Source of the DNA: Caldicoprobacter guelmensis
GTDB taxonomy: Bacteria > Bacillota > Clostridia > Caldicoprobacterales > Caldicoprobacteraceae
Reading direction: 5' to 3'
Assembly: GCF_016908415.1 (NCBI RefSeq)
Contig: NZ_JAFBDW010000015.1
Location: 1-11,228 of the forward strand
DNA: 11,228 bases
The notes below the pieces were generated by a model. That model was not told the DNA's origin. It saw only the letters and a program-made list of their open reading frames with translations, and did no database searches. This document shows, piece after piece, positions 1 through 5,619 of the stretch; within the stretch, counting starts at the first letter, position 1; every line of letters begins with the position of its first letter. A program made the position numbers and the translations under genes.

Positions 1-83
1 TGTATGTTTAGTGATTTTGGATATCTATATCATACAGGATTTCTCACTATGGTTCTACTATTTTTTAGGTGTTGCATTTAATT

Positions 84-388
84 TTACAACGAACCGTTTT
101 CATTTTCCACAAGTAAGTCGACAAAATGGTTGAAGTTTACGTCACTGTATTTTTCGCTTTTTTAAGGTTAATGATGGTGTTTTTAAGTTCATCAGAGAGA
201 TCGTGCTGGGACTTTAGACCTCCGTTTTTGTGGATAATGAACGCAGGTCCTTCTTTAAAAACCCCCTTTTTCAACCTTATTACTTGGCGTTTACTGAGGT
301 TTAGAAGCTCAGCTGCTTCTCTGATGGTTATGACTTTGTCGATTGTTTGGTTTATGACTCTTAAACGAGTCATTTCTTTTTGTGTCAT
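84..388 (-). pseudogene. Truncated, frameshifted N-terminal fragment of an ISNCY (IS1202-like) family transposase
   Basis: The reading frame begins MTQKEMTRLRVINQ and contains a helix-turn-helix (TIREAAELLNLSKRQVIRLKKG) typical of the DNA-binding N-terminus of ISNCY-type transposases, which are usually over 400 residues. I chose the ATG at 388 over the upstream in-frame ATG at 409 because an AGAGGAGA Shine-Dalgarno lies just before 388 and would itself be translated from 409. The frame hits a stop at 137-139. The protein similarity continues in another frame as YSDVNFNHFVDLLVENEN, down to about position 95. Restoring one A to the A5 run (T5 on the plus strand, 150-154) rejoins the two frames, so this is a 1-base deletion. 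After ENEN the similarity ends and a stop follows at 84-86. The catalytic domain is absent, so this is a dead remnant. The family call comes from recalled sequence pattern; disruption and truncation are seen directly. Confidence 0.75.
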
Positions 389-479
389 ATTGAATATCTC
401 CTCTCTCATGTATGACGTTATATCAGAATAATTTCAATATGATTATTACAGAATAACAACAGGGTAGTATAAAATATTA

Positions 480-509
480 TTGACAAGATAACTAATATTA
501 TTGTACACT
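480..509 (+). promoter_or_regulatory. Possible promoter of the LacI-family gene
   Basis: A perfect TTGACA lies at 480-485 and a TACACT at 504-509, with an 18-bp spacer. The -35 is perfect but the -10 matches only four of six bases. A second weaker option is TTGACT at 529-534 with GATTAA at 552-557. The region between the transposase remnant and the regulator start contains no gene, so a promoter for the regulator is expected here. Confidence 0.4.
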
Positions 510-529
510 TTTTTCCGAGTATAACAATT

Positions 530-582
530 TGACTAGATTTAATATGGTTCAGATTAATTATAAAATCAGTGTGAACTAGTCA
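530..582. repeat. Spaced inverted repeat TGACTAG / CTAGTCA upstream of the LacI-family gene
   Basis: TGACTAG at 530-536 and CTAGTCA at 576-582 form a perfect 7-bp inverted repeat separated by 39 bp, ending about 18 bp before the regulator start codon. It could be a pair of half-sites for autoregulation or chance in AT-rich DNA. Nothing further supports either reading. Confidence 0.3.
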
Positions 583-600
583 GTTGAAGGAGATGTTTAT

Positions 601-1653
601 ATGGCACAGAGTAGTAAGAAAGGTAGCATAAAAATAATTGCAGAACGAACTAACCTTTCGCCGGTAACAGTTTCAATTGTACTAAATGGACGTGGTGATG
701 AGATGCGAATTTCTAAAGAAACGCAGGAGAGGATATGGGAAGAGGCCAGGAAAATTGGATACCGGCCCAATATCTACGCTCGAAGATTAAAGAAGCAACA
801 ATATCAAAAAGATATAACTATGGTCATTGGGATATTGTGGCCGTCAATGTATTTGTCAGATTTGTTAGTGCGTTTTTTTAATGGAATTCAACACTGTATT
901 TTAGAAAAGAAGATGAATATAGAGGTTATATATAAGCCGTATTATACTTCCCATATTAATGAGGTAGAAGATATATTTATTGATAACTTATTTAATGGAG
1001 TAATTGTAGTAGGAGCTTCGGATAGTGATATCGAATATATAGAAAAACTAAATAGCATAATGCCAATAATTGTATTTAACAGACAAAGCTCAAAATATAG
1101 TTGTGTACATGTAGATGATTATAGTATGGGTGAAAAGGTTGCTAAATTATTAGCAGCAAGAGGTCATAAAAAGGTCGGCCTGATAGGTGCAGAGATTTTT
1201 AATAGAAATTTTAGCATGAGGAAAATTGGATTTCTAGACGGATGTAAACGATATGGAGTACAAGTACTTGATCAACATATAGTCAGTGAGGTGGGTGTAG
1301 ATATTGAGGCGGGAAGGAAGTGTATGGAAAAAATAATTGCCAGTGGTGATCTGCCAAGTGCTATTTTTTTACTCTCTTCTACTATGGCTTATGGTGTATA
1401 TTCGGTATTAAAAGAAAAAGAATACCATATACCACAGGATATAGAAATTATAGGTTGCAGCGATATACCTACATGCGAATTGTTGACTCCTAAGATGACA
1501 GTTATTGATTTTTCCATAGAAAAAATGGTATTTAAATCTTTACAATTGCTTACTGACTTGACGAATGGTATTATCCAACAGCCTGTTAGTATTATTGAAG
1601 ACAGCTATTTTATTATTCGGGAAAGTTGTGGTGGATTTCCCAAGGAGGAGTAA
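601..1653 (+). CDS. LacI-family transcriptional regulator
   Basis: This is a full-length (350 aa) cytoplasmic DNA-binding regulator of the LacI/GalR family. The N-terminal helix-turn-helix covers about residues 8-35, with recognition-helix residues SPVTVSIVLNGR, followed by the family-typical YRPNIYARRLK segment (54-64) carrying the hinge leucine. Residues 70-345 form the periplasmic-binding-protein-like effector domain, with the conserved VFNRQSS and VDDYSMGEKVAKLL segments, a GHKKVGLIG strand and IIGCSDIPTCELLTPKMT, where family members usually have G-x-D-D. A good ribosome site, AAGGAGATG, sits about 5 nt before the ATG. Such proteins usually repress sugar-uptake genes until a sugar binds. 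No ligand can be named from the sequence. Its targets may include the divergent promoters near 5136-5330, which control transport and glycosidase genes. It is separated from them by a terminator and two oppositely oriented genes, so this is inference. Confidence 0.9.
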   Translation: MAQSSKKGSIKIIAERTNLSPVTVSIVLNGRGDEMRISKETQERIWEEARKIGYRPNIYARRLKKQQYQKDITMVIGILWPSMYLSDLLVRFFNGIQHCILEKKMNIEVIYKPYYTSHINEVEDIFIDNLFNGVIVVGASDSDIEYIEKLNSIMPIIVFNRQSSKYSCVHVDDYSMGEKVAKLLAARGHKKVGLIGAEIFNRNFSMRKIGFLDGCKRYGVQVLDQHIVSEVGVDIEAGRKCMEKIIASGDLPSAIFLLSSTMAYGVYSVLKEKEYHIPQDIEIIGCSDIPTCELLTPKMTVIDFSIEKMVFKSLQLLTDLTNGIIQQPVSIIEDSYFIIRESCGGFPKEE

Positions 1654-1765
1654 AGGTTGTTAATTCCCCATTGCTATTGTTGAATGATCTACTTAAATGG
1701 TGATTAAAATGAAATAAATTGCTACATCGATTAGGTATCAGAAATATAGTTAATATTTTTACACC

Positions 1766-1785
1766 AAAAAGGGGTTAGCCTTTTT
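1766..1785 (+). terminator. Weak terminator-like hairpin after the LacI-family gene
   Basis: AAAAAGG (1766-1772) pairs with CCTTTTT (1779-1785) around the loop GGTTAG, and the U-rich side forms the 3' arm. The stem has only two G-C pairs, so it would be weak alone. It lies about 110 bp after the stop codon and ahead of the stronger hairpin at 1887-1938. Confidence 0.4.
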
Positions 1786-1886
1786 AATGCATGTATTCGC
1801 AATTTAGAAAATTTATCTTTGTTTATGTAATTGCTTTAAGATGCAACAGTCTAAAGTTTTTTGTTTTTTGTTAATGTACTCCAATA

Positions 1887-1938
1887 AAAAGCTCCTTTCC
1901 GGCCAAACGCCATTAATGTTTACCAGAAAGGAGCTTTT
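1887..1938. terminator. Strong bidirectional intrinsic terminator between convergent genes
   Basis: AAAAGCTCCTTTC (1887-1899) is perfectly complementary to GAAAGGAGCTTTT (1926-1938), a 13-bp stem. The 26-nt loop contains a small nested GGC/GCC pairing (1901-1911). On the plus strand the stem is followed by ATTATTTTTTG, a T-rich tail. On the minus strand the stem ends in CTTTTTATT. The position between two converging genes fits a shared terminator that ends the LacI-family transcript and the MFS-esterase operon. Confidence 0.85.
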
Positions 1939-1996
1939 ATTATTTTTTGTTAAAAGTTGGACAGTTTAAATAATTTCTTAATGGCAAATGTGTTGA

Positions 1997-3685
1997 TTAA
2001 TTTCCCATTTTACTGTCGTTTAATGATCCATCTAAATTTCGGCTAAAGCGAGAAATAAACTGCCATGCTAATTCAGCATCAACATAGTGAACCTCATGGC
2101 CTTTACCGTGAGCTAGAACAAAATTATAATAATCTTTATGGCCATCAAGACTATAAAATTTATGAATTGAATATTTGTACTCTGGATATTCAGGACAGGG
2201 ATGTATGATTTCGATAGTTTCGCCTTCTACTCCTATGCTATACTCACTATCTAGAGGCTTTTCTGGGGTTGGTAAAACAGCTATATTATTATACTTCTTC
2301 CATGTATCATATTGATACTGTTGTCCTGACCCCTTGGTAATTGGGTATTCGAATTCACGGGTACCGTACACATACCATATTGGCATCCGGTAGTTATATT
2401 TTTTTTGTAACTCGAGTCCAATAGTAATTGTTTTCAAATTTTTTTCCAAATTGAATTTATCGGGAGCAAAAGGCCCTGGCTTTACATATGGCCACATGGT
2501 ATCAAAAGGAGCTGCTGCTGCAAATATTTCTGGATGTAATAGGCACATTACATGAGCCATTCCCGCACCATTGGAAAATCCAGAGATATATATTCTTGAA
2601 CTATCAATAACATATTTGTTTTTCAGATACTGTATCAATGCCAAATAAAAATCTACATCACTGGGATAATCTGGATCTAAGTTGAGATTATAATTAATTC
2701 CATTGCTTGCCAACGGATAAACGGTGATAAAACCTTCTCTTTCACCAATTTCGTGCCATTTGCTCATATCTGCTGCTATCATAGGATTATCGGTAGCCCC
2801 ATGGCTGAATATTAGTAAGGGTACTGGTTTAGTAGGATTATCGAGAACGACTTGAGGAACGTGTTCTAACCAACTATGTGGTATCCCATTGTTATCTCCT
2901 AATGAACAGTCGTTTAAATGTTTTTCGAAACGGCACTCTTCAACGTGAATACGTCTACATATATTGCCCTTGGGACTGGTATTTATTCTTCTTACTTGAT
3001 AGAATAGATCAAACCAAATTTTCCGTACTAAACCACCTGTTAATTTTTGTATTTCGCCATTGATTATTGTTACTTTATGGAATGGATGGGTAGAATCCAC
3101 ATAAACGGTTAATGCATCTTTTGACATTTCTATGGTATCGGTGTTATTTAATGCTTTATAATAATTTATAAAGCCATTAGAGCAATCGGCCAATAAAGCG
3201 GGCATTGGTGCACCCATACTATGTGTTATTGTAGAAGGTATATTATTTCCTCCTACTAGAGCAACGGCTGCGATTAGCTCAGGATGAAGCGTGATAAAAG
3301 TGGTGGCCATTGCGCACGAATCTTGCCCAATCCCCATCAGATAATTAACATCATTCATAACTTTCCACTCAGGCCCTAAAATGCCTTTTCTTATATTTTC
3401 ATGTATAGTTTTTAAGAAAGCAACATCGTCTACTTTACCAGGAGCAATATTGAAATTCCAACCGTTTTCTATGGGGTTAGGGAAAACAATTACTATATGG
3501 TATTCTTTGGCCAATTCTGATAAACCGGCAGCAAGTATTTCTTTTACAGATGTTTCCGTATTATCGTCTCTTAGAATTATTATAGAAGATGGCTTTGTTA
3601 AGCAATCCCATGTAGTATCTTCAACACATACAAAAGCGCTTCTTACCTGATCATTGATATCAAAATTTTTATAAAAAATCTTCAT
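1997..3685 (-). CDS. Two-domain alpha/beta-hydrolase, PHB-depolymerase/CE1-like esterase
   Basis: This is a 562-residue soluble protein with no signal peptide, so it probably acts in the cytoplasm. The C-terminal half (about 285-550) is an alpha/beta-hydrolase like poly(3-hydroxybutyrate) depolymerase and CE1 acetyl/feruloyl esterases. It has an oxyanion-type LIFSHGATDN segment (291-300), the nucleophile elbow GFSNG with Ser371, and a late GKGHEVH with candidate His530. The acid position reads YGTREFEYP (440-448), so Glu444 may replace the usual Asp. The N-terminal half resembles the same fold at an offset of exactly 250 residues: LHPELIAA (133-140) mirrors LHPEIFAA (383-390), and DDVAFLKTI mirrors SDVDFYLAL. 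At the position of Ser371 it has Gln121, so that copy is probably inactive. The start at 3685 has a good AGGAAGGAG site. The gene lies 52 bp after the MFS gene, in one operon. The substrate is unknown; an acylated sugar is a guess from context. Confidence 0.8.
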   Translation of the reverse strand: MKIFYKNFDINDQVRSAFVCVEDTTWDCLTKPSSIIILRDDNTETSVKEILAAGLSELAKEYHIVIVFPNPIENGWNFNIAPGKVDDVAFLKTIHENIRKGILGPEWKVMNDVNYLMGIGQDSCAMATTFITLHPELIAAVALVGGNNIPSTITHSMGAPMPALLADCSNGFINYYKALNNTDTIEMSKDALTVYVDSTHPFHKVTIINGEIQKLTGGLVRKIWFDLFYQVRRINTSPKGNICRRIHVEECRFEKHLNDCSLGDNNGIPHSWLEHVPQVVLDNPTKPVPLLIFSHGATDNPMIAADMSKWHEIGEREGFITVYPLASNGINYNLNLDPDYPSDVDFYLALIQYLKNKYVIDSSRIYISGFSNGAGMAHVMCLLHPEIFAAAAPFDTMWPYVKPGPFAPDKFNLEKNLKTITIGLELQKKYNYRMPIWYVYGTREFEYPITKGSGQQYQYDTWKKYNNIAVLPTPEKPLDSEYSIGVEGETIEIIHPCPEYPEYKYSIHKFYSLDGHKDYYNFVLAHGKGHEVHYVDAELAWQFISRFSRNLDGSLNDSKMGN

Positions 3686-3737
3686 AATTTATTCAACTCC
3701 TTCCTCATATTATTTCCTTATGTTATATTTATGAGGT

Positions 3738-4964
3738 TTAATTTGTCTCAATATTAAACCTATTTCCATTTTTTAAAATGTTGTTTTTACGAGCTATCAT
3801 TTGATTTATAAAAAATATAATGCCACAAAATAGGGTTAATAACGCTGTAAAAGAGAACGTTGTTTTATAGTTAAAAGTATCGGATAGGAATCCTCCTATC
3901 CAAGGTCCTATTCCTTGCCCGATATCTGCCCCTATGTAGAATGTGCTTGCTGCTACACCTCTCTTACTTTCATCCACCTTTTTTATAGATTCAGCTTGGA
4001 GTGCTACTTGTCCTCCGCCTTGTCCAATTGCTTTTAATATTGCTGCTAATATGATCATATTTAAGCTTGAAGCATATGCTAATAGAATCATAGAAATTGC
4101 TGCAATGACAAAGGAACCAGTTATCACTATGGTAAATCCTTTTTTATCTACTATCTTTCCTATTATCATACGTATCAGAAAAAGCACTAATGCATTTATT
4201 GAAAAGAACGCAGTATAGTTTTCTATATTTCTTTCATTGCACATAACCTTCAAGAAAGAACTTACGATGCCATTTCCAAATGAAAATACACCTCCTAATA
4301 AGGCATAAAACAGGACTTCTTGTGCTATCATACTATTAATGGTAAAACCTGATTTTTTGTTATTCTTTTCTTCTGTTTTTTGATTTTCCGTTTTGTTTGG
4401 GAACAACTTTATTAATAAAATTAATGCACACAATGATAACAAAGCAACGCTTACAAATAATATTTTATATCCAAAAGCTTGTTTCAGTAATTCACCGAGT
4501 CCTGGTCCTACAATTTGGGAAAATACTTGTCCTACCCCCAAATAACCGATACCTTCCCCTATACGGTTTTCTGGAATACACAAGCTTACTAAAGCAATAT
4601 TAGTGGTACTGTTGATGCTGAAACCTATTCCGTGCATTACACGGAATAACAACAAAATCCCTACATTTGGGGAAAAGGCATATCCTAACGAAGCGGCAAT
4701 AATTAGCATTATCGCCCATATACATATGTATTTTTTATTAAAATTATCGGCCATAATTCCTGCAAACGGTCTTACACATAGGGCTGTGATAGAGAATATA
4801 CCTGCTATAATCCCTCCCATTACCAGCGTTCCGCCTAAAAAGTTAACAGAATAATCAACAATCATGGTATAAACCATATTAAAACCAATTGCTGATATCA
4901 GATTGACTAGTAGCAAAATAATATACTCCTTGTTCCACAAGTTTGTAGTTCCTTTGTTTGGCAT
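3738..4964 (-). CDS. Major facilitator superfamily (MFS) transporter
   Basis: This 408-residue integral membrane protein has about twelve hydrophobic segments in two blocks, separated by a lysine/glutamate-rich cytoplasmic loop (about 189-206), the usual 6+6 MFS plan. The loop between helices 2 and 3 carries a recognisable motif A, GIMADNFNKKY (69-79), where the family consensus is G-x-x-x-D-R-x-G-R-R. The second half repeats it as GKIVDKKG (269-276). Glycine-rich helix stretches GVGQVFSQIVGPGLGE (143-158) and GADIGQGIGPWIGG (345-358) occupy the helix 5 and helix 11 positions seen in proton-coupled antiporters. That hints at export or exchange but does not fix the substrate. The ribosome site is modest (GGGGAAG, about 6 nt before the ATG). 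It is the first gene of the minus-strand operon and is followed by the esterase, so transporter and hydrolase probably handle one compound. The length is normal and I see no damage. Confidence 0.85.
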   Translation of the reverse strand: MPNKGTTNLWNKEYIILLLVNLISAIGFNMVYTMIVDYSVNFLGGTLVMGGIIAGIFSITALCVRPFAGIMADNFNKKYICIWAIMLIIAASLGYAFSPNVGILLLFRVMHGIGFSINSTTNIALVSLCIPENRIGEGIGYLGVGQVFSQIVGPGLGELLKQAFGYKILFVSVALLSLCALILLIKLFPNKTENQKTEEKNNKKSGFTINSMIAQEVLFYALLGGVFSFGNGIVSSFLKVMCNERNIENYTAFFSINALVLFLIRMIIGKIVDKKGFTIVITGSFVIAAISMILLAYASSLNMIILAAILKAIGQGGGQVALQAESIKKVDESKRGVAASTFYIGADIGQGIGPWIGGFLSDTFNYKTTFSFTALLTLFCGIIFFINQMIARKNNILKNGNRFNIETN

Positions 4965-5142
4965 TTTATCTTCCCCATTCTTCGTATTTTGGAGTGGTAT
5001 TTACTGAATCTATTCATTCGATTTTACAAGCTACTCGGTTTAAATTTCTATTTAACAACTATTTTTTTAAAATTCTTTTACGTAATATAAACCATATACT
5101 AACTTACTCCTAAAATGCTATTTCGTTTTAACTTCTTTGTTT

Positions 5143-5172
5143 ATTATAGTAGAGTGCTTTCATATTTGTCAA
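5143..5172 (-). promoter_or_regulatory. Strong sigma-A-type promoter for the MFS-esterase operon
   Basis: On the minus strand, a perfect TTGACA (5172-5167) is followed after an 18-bp spacer by a perfect TATAAT (5148-5143). Transcription would start near 5136 and give a leader of about 170 nt before the MFS start codon at 4964. Confidence 0.8.
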
Positions 5173-5253
5173 TATCTTTAAATAATTTTAGTTGCCGCAC
5201 TTTCCTTTAAAAAAGTATAATGTATATAATATCACAATTTTCAAATTTTTAAT

Positions 5254-5267
5254 TTAAAGCGTTAAAA
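5254..5267 (+). promoter_or_regulatory. Possible cre-like or LacI-type operator just upstream of the -35 box
   Basis: TTAAAGCGTTAAAA is a near-palindrome with a central CG. It matches 12 of 14 positions of the catabolite-response consensus TGWAANCGNTNWCA as I know it, but the two mismatches are the outer G and C, which are usually important. It ends 6 bp before the TTGACA of the rightward promoter, where a bound protein could affect transcription. The support is weak. Confidence 0.25.
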
Positions 5268-5273
5268 ATATTC

Positions 5274-5301
5274 TTGACAAAAGTTGCTTAATCGTTATAA
5301 T
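5274..5301 (+). promoter_or_regulatory. Strong sigma-A-type promoter for the ABC transporter-GH51 operon
   Basis: A perfect TTGACA at 5274-5279 and a perfect TATAAT at 5296-5301 are separated by a 16-bp spacer. Transcription would begin near 5308, about 310 nt before the binding-protein start codon. Such a consensus promoter usually needs a repressor or attenuation to be regulated, consistent with the palindrome immediately downstream and the long leader. Confidence 0.85.
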
Positions 5302-5314
5302 AAAGACTGAGAGG

Positions 5315-5330
5315 TGCAAAAGAGTTTGCA
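5315..5330 (+). promoter_or_regulatory. Operator-like palindrome just after the transcription start
   Basis: TGCAAA (5315-5320) and TTTGCA (5325-5330) form a perfect inverted repeat around AGAG, starting about 7 bp after the predicted transcription start. That is a classic repressor position. The half-site TGCAAA resembles LacI-family operator half-sites, but such operators usually have a 2-bp CG centre, not 4 bp. In RNA it could also form a small hairpin. Confidence 0.4.
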
Positions 5331-5370
5331 AAAATTATATAAGTAAATATAAAAATAGAATAGTTTTTAA

Positions 5371-5522
5371 AAACTAGATATAAAAAGGAAGGCGACATTT
5401 CTGTGCAAAAATAGGTAATGACGGTGAGAGAGTAAAAGCAAAGTAAGACACGTCAAAAAAGAGAGGTTGATTCTGAGATTTAGTTGGGAAACTAGATAAA
5501 GTTTACTTTAAAAAACTGGATA
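5371..5522 (+). repeat. Three direct copies of AAACTRGATA in the leader
   Basis: AAACTAGATA occurs at 5371-5380 and 5489-5498, and AAACTGGATA at 5513-5522. All lie inside the untranslated leader. The sequences around the first and third are also alike (runs of A before, and a purine-rich GAAGG or AAGGAAGG after). They may be binding sites or chance repeats in AT-rich DNA. Confidence 0.3.
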
Positions 5523-5528
5523 TGAAGG

Positions 5529-5578
5529 ATATCAACAGGAATTCAGCGTTTTGATAAGAATGAATTCCTGTTTGATAT
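5529..5578 (+). promoter_or_regulatory. Long leader hairpin upstream of the solute-binding-protein gene
   Basis: ATATCAA plus CAGGAATTCA (5529-5545) pairs with TGAATTCCTG plus TTGATAT (5561-5570 and 5572-5578), giving 17 base pairs with a single bulged T at 5571 and a 15-nt loop. No T-run follows, so it is not a standard intrinsic terminator. It ends about 25 nt before the ribosome site and could stabilise the mRNA 5' end, act as a processing site, or be a protein-binding control element. Confidence 0.65.
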
Positions 5579-5619
5579 AGCCCAAATTACTACATCGAGA
5601 TAAGGAGGGGTTCATATTT

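Larger units (their letters stand above)
1654..1996. other. Convergent intergenic region without a gene
   Basis: This 343-bp AT-rich stretch separates the LacI-family gene from the convergent esterase gene. I see no supported coding sequence. It contains a weak terminator-like hairpin at 1766-1785 and a strong bidirectional one at 1887-1938, each listed separately. The text GTTGGACAGTTT at 1955-1966 faintly recalls the ends of some insertion sequences, but no partner end is visible. Confidence 0.7.
4965..5619. promoter_or_regulatory. Divergent control region between the MFS-esterase and ABC-GH51 operons
   Basis: This 655-bp AT-rich non-coding stretch lies between two divergently transcribed operons. 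It holds one strong promoter in each direction, with -35 boxes about 100 bp apart, and operator-like palindromes. The leader is about 170 nt toward the MFS gene and about 310 nt toward the binding-protein gene. Its arrangement suggests coordinated regulation of both operons. I recognise no known riboswitch or T-box element in either leader. A TGAAT-CT-ATTCA palindrome at 5005-5016 lies in the MFS leader and is of unknown meaning. Confidence 0.75.

Noticed and set aside
126..431. Plus-strand open frame of 101 codons over the transposase remnant
   Set aside because: It is antisense to the recognisable ISNCY helix-turn-helix region, has no ribosome site and no recognisable protein features.
5399..5440. 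Very short leader frames (GTG-CAA-AAA-stop and a five-codon ATG frame)
   Set aside because: They are too short and lack consistent ribosome-site spacing or a telling codon run, so there is no evidence of peptide-based attenuation.
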